Shown piece by piece: positions 7,655 through 15,518 of a stretch of DNA of 34,894 bases. The notes below the pieces were generated by a model that worked only from the letters and a program-made list of their open reading frames with translations, ran no database searches and had not been told where the DNA came from. This DNA comes from Acidimicrobiia bacterium. Its GTDB lineage: Bacteria > Actinomycetota > Acidimicrobiia > IMCC26256 > JAENVU01. How positions within the stretch are numbered: position 1 is the stretch's first letter; the number at the start of each line of letters is the position of its first letter. Position numbers and translations under genes: made by a program. Where the stretch lies: assembly GCA_016650415.1 (NCBI GenBank), contig JAENVU010000469.1:1-34894 (forward strand), in the 5' to 3' direction.

Positions 7655-9949
7655 CTACTCGTAGCGGCGGCCGAGGTCTCGGAGCATGTCGACGAGATGC
7701 ACCGGTGCGTCGGGCGCGGGTTCGCCGGGGGTGTAGGTGGCGGCCCGGAGCGTGCCGGAATACGGGAACGGTCCGAACTGCTCGTACAGCTCCCAGGACA
7801 CCGGCGAGCGTCGGTCGATGCCCACGTCGATCCCTTGGAACGGAGCGATACCGAACAGCATCGGGAGTCTCTCGTGCTCCGCGCGCCGCTCACCGTCGAT
7901 CGAGATGGTGACGTTCCACAACCGATCGCCGGGGGCAGTGAACTCGACGGTGACCTGTTGTGCGCCGGCAGGCATCGGCCCCGCATTCACGTGCGTCATG
8001 TGTCCTCGCCCGTCGTTGTGGGCGAGCACCAACTCACCCAGGCGGACGTACAGCACGTACCCCGACCCCTGATCACCGTGGGCGACCAACACGCCCTCGT
8101 CCGCGGAGTCATGGTCGAGGTCGACGGTGATCGTGAACCCCCGAAACCAGATCAACTGCACCGAGCGCCACCGTTCGAGGGTGGGCGTCCCGCGCGGTAT
8201 TCGCACCGGCTTCGCGTAGACCAGATCCCGCTCCGGCCGCGTGACGTACTTCACGCTGGCACCCTCGTCGAGCGGGTAGATGTGGTTCTCCCACGCGGCG
8301 TTCTCCCACGCCTCGGTGAGCTCGGCGAGTTTCTCCGGGTGCGTGGCCGCGAGGTCATGCAGCTCCGTGGGGTCCTCGTCGAGGTGGTACAGCTCCCACT
8401 CCTCGTCGGTGAAGGAGGTCATCCCCTGGTGCAGCGTCACCGCATGCCAACCGTCGCGGTAGTAGCCCCGATGACCGTTCATCTCCACCACGTGCTCGCG
8501 GTGCGTACTCGGCGCGTCGGCGTCGTTGAGCACGCCGGTAAAACTCGCGCCCCGGAGGTCGACGAGCGGAACGCCGTGACGTTCCGCGGGCCGGTCGACA
8601 CCGACCACCTCGAGGAACGTGGGCAGAAGATCGGTCACGTGTTGGTACTGACGGCGGTACTCGCCGCGCGCGTCGATGCCCTCGGGCCACGACACGATGA
8701 ACGGCACCGAATGACCGCCCTGGTGGGTATTGATCTTGTAGAGCCGGAACGGAGTGTTCGACGCCATCGACCAACCGCGCGGGTAATGCGGCGTCGTCGT
8801 CGGGCCGCCGATCTCGTCGAGGCGAGCGAGGTCGGCGTCGATGTCGTCGCCCTGGAGCAGGTGCACGTAGTAGGCGGTCGTGCCGCACACCTCGCCCTCG
8901 CGGGAGGCGCCGTTGTCGGAGGTGAACACGAAGATTGTGTTGTCGAGTTCTCCGAGATCGTCGAGCGCGTCGACGAGCCGGCCCATGTTCTGGTCGACGT
9001 TGTCGACCATCGCCGCGTAGACCTCCATGTGGCGGGCGAAGAGCCGTTGCTCGTCGGCCGAGAGGTCGTCCCACGGGCGAACGTCGTGCTCGTTTTCGGT
9101 GTTGCGCGGCGCGAGTTCGACGCCGGGCGGAACAATCCCCATCTCCTGCTGTCTCGCGAATCGTTCCGAACGGAGGGCATCCCATCCGGCGTCGTAGCGA
9201 CCGCGGTACTTCTCGATGTCTTCGGGTTTCGCGTGGAGTGGCGCGTGGACCGCACCGTGGGCGAGGTAGAGGAAGAACGGGCGCTCCGGGTTCGCGGTCT
9301 TCTGCGAGCGCACCATCGAGATCGCATGATCGGTGATGTCGTCGGTGAAGTAGTAGTCGTCCGGGTACCGGTCGATCTCGACCTGATGGTTGTCCTGGAC
9401 GAGCCGGTGAGGCTGATGCAGGTTCGTGAACGCATCGATGACGCCGTAGTACCGGTCGAAGCCGCGCTGGCACGGCCAGGAGTGACGTGGGCCCTCGGCC
9501 CCGTCGGAATCCTTGGCCAGGTGCCACTTGCCGACCATCATCGTGGCGTAGCCCGCTTCGTCTCGCAGGATCTCGGCCATGGTCATCACATCCGGCGCCA
9601 ACTCCGAGGCATACCCGGGGAAGCCCGGGTCGACATGAGCGACGGTTCCCACTCCCGCCCGGTGCGGCTCGACACCGGTCAGGAGCGCCGCCCGGGTGGG
9701 TGAGCACATCGGCGTGACGTGAAAGTTCGTCGCCCGGAACCCCCGCTGAGCCAGTGCATCCAGGTTCGGCGTGTCGATCTCGCTGCCGTAACACCCCAGG
9801 TCTGCGTACCCGAGGTCGTCGGCCAGCACGATCACGATGTTCGGCGCACCCACGCGCGCCTGGGGCCGATTCGGCCATGACCCCTCCGACCCTGCGAACG
9901 TGCGCGTGATCGTGCCGTCGAACCCGGGGTACGTCCGTGATGCAGTCAT
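7655..9949 (-). CDS. Formylglycine-type sulfatase (arylsulfatase family)
   Basis: A 764-residue sulfatase of the alkaline-phosphatase fold that hydrolyses sulfate esters; the substrate is unknown. Residues 36-46 (PNIVIVLADDL) hold the metal Asp pair. C82 in CSPTRAALLTG is the Cys converted to formylglycine by a separate activating enzyme not seen here. VGKWHLAK, HGAVHAPLHAKP and TSDNGAS supply the remaining conserved Lys, His, Asp and Asn. The C-terminal 200 residues form a beta-rich extension, as in the large mycobacterial AtsA/AtsD-type enzymes. No signal peptide or membrane segment is seen, so it is probably cytoplasmic. It starts 17 bases after priA with only a weak Shine-Dalgarno, and is an accessory gene between priA and def. 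Confidence 0.93.
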   Translation of the reverse strand: MTASRTYPGFDGTITRTFAGSEGSWPNRPQARVGAPNIVIVLADDLGYADLGCYGSEIDTPNLDALAQRGFRATNFHVTPMCSPTRAALLTGVEPHRAGVGTVAHVDPGFPGYASELAPDVMTMAEILRDEAGYATMMVGKWHLAKDSDGAEGPRHSWPCQRGFDRYYGVIDAFTNLHQPHRLVQDNHQVEIDRYPDDYYFTDDITDHAISMVRSQKTANPERPFFLYLAHGAVHAPLHAKPEDIEKYRGRYDAGWDALRSERFARQQEMGIVPPGVELAPRNTENEHDVRPWDDLSADEQRLFARHMEVYAAMVDNVDQNMGRLVDALDDLGELDNTIFVFTSDNGASREGEVCGTTAYYVHLLQGDDIDADLARLDEIGGPTTTPHYPRGWSMASNTPFRLYKINTHQGGHSVPFIVSWPEGIDARGEYRRQYQHVTDLLPTFLEVVGVDRPAERHGVPLVDLRGASFTGVLNDADAPSTHREHVVEMNGHRGYYRDGWHAVTLHQGMTSFTDEEWELYHLDEDPTELHDLAATHPEKLAELTEAWENAAWENHIYPLDEGASVKYVTRPERDLVYAKPVRIPRGTPTLERWRSVQLIWFRGFTITVDLDHDSADEGVLVAHGDQGSGYVLYVRLGELVLAHNDGRGHMTHVNAGPMPAGAQQVTVEFTAPGDRLWNVTISIDGERRAEHERLPMLFGIAPFQGIDVGIDRRSPVSWELYEQFGPFPYSGTLRAATYTPGEPAPDAPVHLVDMLRDLGRRYE

Positions 9950-9966
9950 GACTCGGATCGTGCCAC

Positions 9967-11682
9967 CTACACCCGGGGCGGGTCGACCGCGACCCGGAGA
10001 CGGCCGGCGGCGCGACCGAGCGGTTGCGCGACGGCCAGGGCATCGGCCAGACCGTCCGCCGTCGGCCCGAACACGAGCGCGGTCGAACCGGTCCCCTGCT
10101 CCGACGGGCCGAAGACCCGGAAGTCACGCCGCAACGCGAGGGACGCCTGCTCCACCGCCGGCGTTTCGCCGGAGAGCTCTGCGACTGCACCGGCCGGGGG
10201 AAACCCGAGCAACGTGCGCCGTTCGCGCTCGGCGGCCATCAACGCGCTGGGGTCGCCCGTCAGCACCCACTGCACCACGTCGTGGTTCGGCGATCGCGTC
10301 TGGATCAGGAGCCGGCCACCCCGATCACGATTCCCGACCCCGCGAGCGGCACGCGCCACCAGCCCGGCCGCCTGCTGGGCCGCACGCACCCGGGGTGCGA
10401 ACAGCTCCTGGTCCAGGTCGAGGAAGGCCACGAATCGAGCGTCGACGCGATGGAGCGCAGCCTCGGTTCCCACCACGACCGGCGCGGTGCCCGGCTCGTC
10501 GATCGACGCGTCGAGCCACGCGATCTCGGTGCGGGGCAACAGCGCGGCCAGCGCGTCCCGCAGGCGCTGCACCCCGAGGCGGGAGGCTCGGAGCTTGGTT
10601 CCGAGGCATGCCGTGCAGATCACCGGGCGTTCCACGCCGCACTGGGGACAGCGGAGTGTCGACGCGTCCTGCTCCACCACGGCGGCATGACACCGCTCAC
10701 ATTCGGCGACGGTCGAGCAGGCCACACAGGTCAGGAGCTTGGCCCGACCCTTCCGATTCAGGATGCAGACCGCCCGATCCCCGGCATCGACCACCTGGTG
10801 GAGCGCACGAGCGAGTCCTTCACTCAGCAGGCCGTTGCCCGGCGGTTCCTCGCGCAGGTCGACGATCTCCACGCGCGGCCACCCGGCCCGCTCCCGCGCG
10901 CCCGGAGGCCGCATCACCGCGCCGCCGATCGCCGCTTGACCCTCGGGGGTCGGCACCGGAGCGATCAGGTGCACGGCCGCGCCGGTCCGATCGGCACGTT
11001 CGATCGCCACGTCGCGAGCGTGCCACGTCGGGGCCCGCTCCTCCTGGAGTGCTTCGTCGCCGTCGTCGAGCACGATGACCGCGGCGAGATCGGGTACCGG
11101 TGCCCACACCGCGGTGCGCCCACCGACGACCACGACGTCACCCCGGCGGGCGTCGGACCACGCACGGGTACGCACCGCGTCGTCGACATCGGCCCGGAGG
11201 ACGACCACCCGGTGACCTCGGCGTTCGAGATCGCGGACCAACCCACTGATGCGTCCTTCGGCCGTGAGGATGAGCGACGAGCCGGTCGCCGCGATGAGTC
11301 CGGCGATCAGCTCCCGGCGATCAGCGGCGGGCGGCCACGCCGTCACCGAGCGCGGCGGCGAACCGTCGAGCCGGCGGTGAGTCGTCTCGGGCCACGGGTC
11401 CCGCACCGCGTTCGGGGCGGACGCGCTGCGGTACAGCGCGACCGGCCGCCCGGCCCACCGATGGGCGGTCCAGCGACACAGGTCCATCAACTCGGACGGT
11501 GGTCCCGCACCCACGACCTTCGCGATCGGCAGCAGTCGACCAACCCCGGCTTCGGGAGTCACGCCGTCGGCGATGATCCACCCCCGGACCCGCCGACCGT
11601 GCAGGGGCACCCGCACGATCGTGCCGACGCGCAGACCCGCGCCGAAGTCCGTCGGCAGGAGATAGTCGAACTCACGCTCCAC
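9967..11682 (-). CDS. priA: Replication restart protein PriA, helicase motifs degenerate
   Basis: From the first standard start (GTG, MEREFDYLLP) the protein has 571 residues. The N-terminal DNA-binding domain and the Cys pairs of the zinc domain are clear: CVAC, CERC, CPQC and CTAC near residues 318-360. The helicase core is decayed. The Walker A region reads AATGSSL without the GKT lysine, and DEEH is replaced by DDGD just before the conserved WHARDVAIERA. This is the known actinobacterial pattern, probably without helicase activity. Family similarity (VVRVAVDLTA before VEREFDYLLP) continues in frame upstream to the metK TAG, where no ATG, GTG or TTG exists. The true start is probably a non-standard codon, ATA at 11727 or CTG at 11691. 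Confidence 0.9.
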   Translation of the reverse strand: MEREFDYLLPTDFGAGLRVGTIVRVPLHGRRVRGWIIADGVTPEAGVGRLLPIAKVVGAGPPSELMDLCRWTAHRWAGRPVALYRSASAPNAVRDPWPETTHRRLDGSPPRSVTAWPPAADRRELIAGLIAATGSSLILTAEGRISGLVRDLERRGHRVVVLRADVDDAVRTRAWSDARRGDVVVVGGRTAVWAPVPDLAAVIVLDDGDEALQEERAPTWHARDVAIERADRTGAAVHLIAPVPTPEGQAAIGGAVMRPPGARERAGWPRVEIVDLREEPPGNGLLSEGLARALHQVVDAGDRAVCILNRKGRAKLLTCVACSTVAECERCHAAVVEQDASTLRCPQCGVERPVICTACLGTKLRASRLGVQRLRDALAALLPRTEIAWLDASIDEPGTAPVVVGTEAALHRVDARFVAFLDLDQELFAPRVRAAQQAAGLVARAARGVGNRDRGGRLLIQTRSPNHDVVQWVLTGDPSALMAAERERRTLLGFPPAGAVAELSGETPAVEQASLALRRDFRVFGPSEQGTGSTALVFGPTADGLADALAVAQPLGRAAGRLRVAVDPPRV

Positions 11683-11736
11683 CGCGGTCAGATCGACCGC
11701 AACCCGAACGACGTGCTGGTCGGGTATCGGGAACGC

Positions 11737-12927
11737 CTAGAGCTTGGCGGCAGCGGCACGCAGCGCATCGGCGCTGGTCGTGTGCTCCCAGGTGAAGTCG
11801 CGCTCGTTCCGACCGAAGTGGCCGTAGGCCGCGGTGCGACGGTAGATCGGCCGACGCAGGTCGAGGCGCTCGATGATCGCGGCCGGGCGGAGGTCGAAGT
11901 GCTCCTGGATCAAGGCCGGCAGCTTCTCGGGGTCGACTTCGGACGTACCGAACGTCTCCACCATCAGCGACACCGGACGCGCGATACCGATCGCGTACGC
12001 GACCTGCACCTCGCAGCGCTTCGCGATTCCCGCCGCGACGAGGTTCTTCGCCGCGTGCCGGGCTGCGTAGGCGGCGGACCGGTCGACCTTCGTGGGGTCC
12101 TTGCCGCTGAACGCGCCGCCGCCGTGCCGCGCCATCCCACCGTAAGTGTCGACGATGATCTTGCGGCCGGTGAGGCCACAGTCGGCGTGCGGGCCACCCA
12201 ACTCGAACGTGCCGGTCGGGTTCACGTGCACTTCGAAGTCGTCGTCCGCGAACTGCTCGGGGACGAGCGGACGGATGACGTGCTCCATGAGGTCGGGCGT
12301 GATCATCGAGTCGCGGTCGATCCCGGGGGCGTGCTGCGTGGAGATCAGCACCGTGGCGAGCCGCTTGGGGACACCGTCTTCGTACTCGATCGAGACCTGC
12401 GTCTTGCCGTCCGGACGCAGGTACGGAAGCGTGCCCGACTTGCGCACCTCGGAGAGGCGGAACGCGAGTTTGTGCGCCAACCAGATGGGCATCGGCATGA
12501 GGTCGGCGGTCTCGTCGCACGCGTAGCCGAACATCATGCCTTGGTCACCGGCGCCGGTCTCGAGCATGCGGTCGGTGTCGCCGGCACGCTGCTCCTCGGC
12601 CTTGTCAACGCCTTGGGCGATGTCGGGGCTCTGCTCGTCGATCGAGGTGATCACCCCACAGGTGTTGCCGTCGAACCCAAACGACTCGCGGTCGTAGCCA
12701 ATGCTGCGAACGGTGTCCCGGACGACTCGGGGGATGTCGACATAGGCCTGGGTGCTGATCTCACCCGCCACCACGACCAGTCCGGTCGTGGCGAGGGTTT
12801 CACATGCCACTCGGCTGTTCGGGTCGTCTTCGAAGATGGCGTCGAGGACGGCATCCGAGATCTGGTCGCACATCTTGTCGGGGTGACCCTCGGTCACCGA
12901 TTCCGACGTGAAGGTGTAGGCGCTCAA
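11737..12927 (-). CDS. metK: S-adenosylmethionine synthetase
   Basis: A 396-residue enzyme that makes S-adenosylmethionine from methionine and ATP. It shows FTSESVTEGHPDKMCDQISD at the N-terminus, the signature GAGDQGMMFGYA near residue 125, and the ATP-loop signature GGGAFSGKDPTKVDRSA near residue 265. Length is typical. The start is TTG overlapping the coaBC stop (TTGA), with a strong AGGAG 5 bases upstream, so the weak codon is well supported. The TAG stop is followed in the same frame by priA sequence. Acts in the cytoplasm and supplies, among others, the methyl donor for RsmB. Confidence 0.97.
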   Translation of the reverse strand: MSAYTFTSESVTEGHPDKMCDQISDAVLDAIFEDDPNSRVACETLATTGLVVVAGEISTQAYVDIPRVVRDTVRSIGYDRESFGFDGNTCGVITSIDEQSPDIAQGVDKAEEQRAGDTDRMLETGAGDQGMMFGYACDETADLMPMPIWLAHKLAFRLSEVRKSGTLPYLRPDGKTQVSIEYEDGVPKRLATVLISTQHAPGIDRDSMITPDLMEHVIRPLVPEQFADDDFEVHVNPTGTFELGGPHADCGLTGRKIIVDTYGGMARHGGGAFSGKDPTKVDRSAAYAARHAAKNLVAAGIAKRCEVQVAYAIGIARPVSLMVETFGTSEVDPEKLPALIQEHFDLRPAAIIERLDLRRPIYRRTAAYGHFGRNERDFTWEHTTSADALRAAAAKL

Positions 12928-14162
12928 CGCTGCTCCTGGTCTTGGTGGGCGGACCCGCGTCCGATCAGTACGGTGACGCGGTCAAGGATCACATCAGCCA
13001 GCGCAACCTTGGTGAGCAACGGGGTGTGCTCGGAAGCGCCAGACGAGTCAAGCAGGATTGCCTGGTTGGTGTCGACTTCAAAGCCGGCATTCGGGGCCGA
13101 CACATCGTTCGCGACGAGGAGGTCCAGGTTCTTGCGCACCCGCTTCTCACCGCCGTTGGCCTCGACATTCTCGGTCTCGGCCGCGAAGCCGACGAGGACC
13201 TGACCCTGCTTCGCCGCGCCCAACTCACCGAGAATGTCGGGCGTGGGCTCGAGGATGATGTCCGGCGGACCCTCGGATTTCTTGATCTTCGAGTCGGCCA
13301 CCGCCTTCGGACGGAAATCGGCGACCGCGGCCGCCATGACGACGACATCACACGCATCGAACCGGCCGAGGATCGCATCGTGCATGTCCTGTGCGGACAC
13401 GACCGGGACCACGTCGATGCCGTCGATGTCGGCGGGTACCGCCGTCGTCACCAGCGTGACCCGCGCGCCGCGGGCCGCCGCCTGGCGGGCGACGGCATGA
13501 CCCATCTTCCCGGACGAGCGATTCCCGATGAAGCGCACCGGATCGATTGCCTCCCGGGTACCGCCGGCACTGACCAGCACCCGTACTCCGGCCAAGTCGC
13601 CGTTGCGGGTGAGGACACCGGCCGCCGCGTCGAGAATGCGTTCCGGTGCCGCCAGTCGACCCTCACCGACGTCGCCGCCGGCCAACCGCCCGGACTCGGG
13701 ATCGACGATGTGGACGCCGCGCCGCCGAAGAGTGGCGAGGTTCTCTTGTACCGCGGGGTGTTCCCACATCTCGGTGTGCATTGCCGGGGCCAGCACCACG
13801 GGGGCGCGGGTCGCCAGCAAGGTCGCGCTCAAGAGATCGTCGGAAATCCCGGCGGCGTACTTTGCAATGATCCGAGCCGTCGCCGGCGCGATGAGGACGA
13901 CGTCGGCGGTCTGACCGAGGTGGGTGTGCGGGATCGGCGTCCCTTCGGTCGTGAACAGGCTGGTGCGCGCCCGTTCCGACGCCAGTGCCGAAAACGTGAG
14001 TTCACCGACGAAGCGCAACGCGTCTTCGGTGAGCACGGGAATGACGTGCGCGCCGTCGTCAACCAGCCGGCGACAGAGTTCGATCGCCTTGTACGCGGCG
14101 ATCCCCCCAGAGACGCCGAGGACGACGCGTCGACCGCGCCAGACCTCGGGTTGACCCGACAC
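12924..14162 (-). CDS. coaBC: Phosphopantothenoylcysteine decarboxylase / phosphopantothenate-cysteine ligase
   Basis: A 412-residue bifunctional enzyme for two steps of coenzyme A synthesis. The N-terminal flavoprotein (CoaC) half begins VVLGVSGGIAAYKAIEL, has the catalytic His in IPHTHLGQTADV and the motif APAMHTEMWEHPAV. The His in place of the usual Asn of PAMN is, to my knowledge, usual in actinobacteria. The C-terminal CoaB half starts near residue 195 with VRVLVSAGGTREAIDPVRFI and NRSSGKMGHA, and includes MAAAVADFRP and KIKK. The GTG start is 2 bases after the rpoZ stop. The stop overlaps the metK start. Confidence 0.95.
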   Translation of the reverse strand: MSGQPEVWRGRRVVLGVSGGIAAYKAIELCRRLVDDGAHVIPVLTEDALRFVGELTFSALASERARTSLFTTEGTPIPHTHLGQTADVVLIAPATARIIAKYAAGISDDLLSATLLATRAPVVLAPAMHTEMWEHPAVQENLATLRRRGVHIVDPESGRLAGGDVGEGRLAAPERILDAAAGVLTRNGDLAGVRVLVSAGGTREAIDPVRFIGNRSSGKMGHAVARQAAARGARVTLVTTAVPADIDGIDVVPVVSAQDMHDAILGRFDACDVVVMAAAVADFRPKAVADSKIKKSEGPPDIILEPTPDILGELGAAKQGQVLVGFAAETENVEANGGEKRVRKNLDLLVANDVSAPNAGFEVDTNQAILLDSSGASEHTPLLTKVALADVILDRVTVLIGRGSAHQDQEQR

Positions 14163-14164
14163 GA

Positions 14165-14491
14165 CTACCCGGCGTCGGGAGTTGCGTCTGCGGCTTCCGC
14201 GGCCGCCGCATCGGCGGCAGCAGCTTCGGCCTCGGGATCGACTTCGGGAACTTCGGCCTTGATGATCTTGCCGACTTCGATCTCCTCCAGGGCGATCGAC
14301 AGCGGCTTGCGCGAGACCGAAGTCACCTGGGGCGGCACGATCTTGCCGAGGCCGTCACCGAGGTGGTTGTAGTAGTCGTTGATCTCACGAGCGCGACGGG
14401 AGGCCAGCGTCACGAGCGTGAACTTGGAGTTCTCCCGCTCGAGCAAGTTCTCGATGCGAGGCTCGGTGAGGGACGCGCGGCGTTCGGGCAT
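14165..14491 (-). CDS. rpoZ: RNA polymerase omega subunit
   Basis: A 108-residue small subunit that helps assemble and stabilise RNA polymerase by holding the beta-prime subunit. The core KFTLVTLASRRAREINDYYN near residues 23-42 is the family signature, and KPLSIALEEIEVGKI follows as expected in actinobacteria. The last 30 residues are an Ala/Glu-rich acidic tail. The ATG has a GGAG about 9 bases upstream and lies 20 bases after gmk. It is part of the conserved actinobacterial run mihF-gmk-rpoZ-coaBC-metK. Confidence 0.93.
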   Translation of the reverse strand: MPERRASLTEPRIENLLERENSKFTLVTLASRRAREINDYYNHLGDGLGKIVPPQVTSVSRKPLSIALEEIEVGKIIKAEVPEVDPEAEAAAADAAAAEAADATPDAG

Positions 14492-14511
14492 GGTGAAGGG
14501 CTCCAGAAAAG

Positions 14512-15090
14512 CTAGGAAAGTCCGCCCGGCGAAGTTCGCCGACGGCGCTCCCCCAGGATAGCAGCGACCTCGCCGACCGCTCGCTCCAGGTCGTCGTTCA
14601 CCACCACGGCGTCGAATCGGTCGGCCAGCGCCTCCTCCGCCGCGGCCGTGGCCAGCCGGCGGCGGATCTGCTCGGAATCGTCGCTCCCCCGCTCCCGCAG
14701 ACGGGCTTGCTGGGTCTCCGGGTTGGGCGCCTGCAGGAAGATCATGAGCGCGTCGGGATACTGGTCCTTGACCGCCAGGGCGCCCTGGACGTCGATTTCG
14801 AGGAGAACGTCCTCTCCGGCCGCCAGCCGGGCTTCGACCGGCTCCCGCGGCGTGCCCTTCAGCTGGCCGTAGACCTCGAAGGACTCGAGAAATCCGCCCG
14901 CGTCTCTCGATTGCTCGAACTGTCCACGCGTGACGAAGTGGTAATCGGTGCCATCGACTTCATCGGGACGGCGGTCCCGGGTCGTCGCCGAGACCGACCA
15001 GCCCAGGTTCGGCACCCGCGCGAGCAGGGCCCGACCCACGGTGCCCTTCCCGACGCCCGATGGGCCGGCGAGGACGAGGAGGACCGCCAG
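14512..15090 (-). CDS. gmk: Guanylate kinase, probable CTG start
   Basis: This enzyme phosphorylates GMP to GDP. The P-loop GPSGVGKG (residues 9-16 when counted from CTG), SVSATTRDRRPDEVDG and DYHFV (GMP binding), and LLEIDVQGA are all present, giving 192 residues, normal for the family. The first ATG/GTG/TTG in frame is the GTG at 15039, which lies after the P-loop and would delete it. Upstream, the frame runs to the TAG of mihF with no standard start. I place the start at CTG 15090 because it gives a family-like N-terminus (MAVLLVLAGPSG) and AGGA lies 7 bases before it. This start is inference; the gene identity is certain. Confidence 0.92.
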   Translation of the reverse strand: MAVLLVLAGPSGVGKGTVGRALLARVPNLGWSVSATTRDRRPDEVDGTDYHFVTRGQFEQSRDAGGFLESFEVYGQLKGTPREPVEARLAAGEDVLLEIDVQGALAVKDQYPDALMIFLQAPNPETQQARLRERGSDDSEQIRRRLATAAAEEALADRFDAVVVNDDLERAVGEVAAILGERRRRTSPGGLS

Positions 15091-15099
15091 CGCGGGGTC

Positions 15100-15420
15100 C
15101 TACTGCCCGGCGAACGCGGCCAGCAGTGCGGCGCGTTGCTTCGAACCGAGACCACGGAGCCGGCGGCTCTCGCTGATCTCGAGATCCGCCATGATCCGCC
15201 GCGCCCGGACCTTGCCGACACCCGGCAACGACTCCAACACGCTCACAACCTTGAGCTTGGCCACGATGTCGTCGGCATCACTCTGGGCGAACAATTCCTT
15301 GAGCGACAACCGGTTGAGCTTCAACCGGGTCTTGATCTCAGCGCGCACACGACGCGCTTCCGCGGCCTTCTCGAGCGCAGCAGAACGCTGCTCCGGGGTG
15401 AGCGCGGGCGGGAGCGGCAT
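15100..15420 (-). CDS. mihF: Integration host factor, actinobacterial type (mIHF)
   Basis: A 106-residue nucleoid-associated DNA-bending protein, unrelated in sequence to proteobacterial IHF. It starts MPLPPALTPEQRSAALEKAA and carries a helix-two turns-helix region with SVLESLPGVGKVRARRIMADLEI (written here as two parts: SVLESLPGVGKV, RARRIMADLEI) near residues 60-85, then the signature RRLRGLGSKQR. Length agrees with mycobacterial mIHF (about 105). The ATG has GGAGG 9 bases upstream. It heads the mihF-gmk-rpoZ run behind its own likely promoter. The TAG stop is followed directly, in the same frame, by gmk. Confidence 0.94.
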   Translation of the reverse strand: MPLPPALTPEQRSAALEKAAEARRVRAEIKTRLKLNRLSLKELFAQSDADDIVAKLKVVSVLESLPGVGKVRARRIMADLEISESRRLRGLGSKQRAALLAAFAGQ

Positions 15421-15437
15421 CGACAGGACCTCCGAGA

Positions 15438-15458
15438 GCGCTGTGGGAAGCACAGCGC
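15438..15458 (-). other. Perfect hairpin in the mihF leader
   Basis: GCGCTGTG and CACAGCGC form an 8-bp perfect stem around a 5-base loop, ending 17 bases before the mihF start codon and just upstream of its Shine-Dalgarno. No T run follows on the minus strand, so it is not an ordinary terminator. It may stabilise the mRNA or serve as a binding site for a regulator, possibly mIHF itself; that is speculation. Confidence 0.5.
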
Positions 15459-15480
15459 GTGGCAGCTTCAGGCGGCGCTG

Positions 15481-15486
15481 AGTATA
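15481..15486 (-). promoter_or_regulatory. Candidate -10 box of the mihF operon
   Basis: TATACT on the minus strand differs from the TATAAT consensus at one position and stands out in G+C-rich DNA. It lies in the 98-base gap between pyrF and mihF, about 60 bases before the mihF ATG. No convincing -35 is seen 16-18 bases upstream. Confidence 0.5.
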
Positions 15487-15518
15487 GGCAGAGGGTCCGC
15501 GCCCGCTCCGGGTCGTCG

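Noticed and set aside
7124..9703. A very long open frame on the plus strand opposite the sulfatase
   Set aside because: It is antisense to a sulfatase with a complete active site, starts inside def, and its translation is low in complexity and rich in Arg, Asp, Val and His. Long antisense frames are expected in G+C-rich DNA.
10024..13203. An open frame of over 1000 codons on the plus strand opposite priA, metK and coaBC
   Set aside because: It spans three well-identified genes on the other strand, has no recognisable domain, and shows the composition of an antisense shadow.
13740..13800. His replacing Asn in the PAMN motif of CoaBC
   Set aside because: To my knowledge PAMHTEMW is the usual form in actinobacterial CoaBC, so it is not a sign of inactivation.
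11737..15102. TAG recoding (read-through amino acid) to explain MetK-PriA and mIHF-Gmk in one frame
   Set aside because: TAG also ends rsmB, priA, rpoZ and efp at normal positions, and no tRNA or enzyme for recoding is seen. A non-standard start codon is the simpler explanation, so recoding is kept only as a remote possibility.
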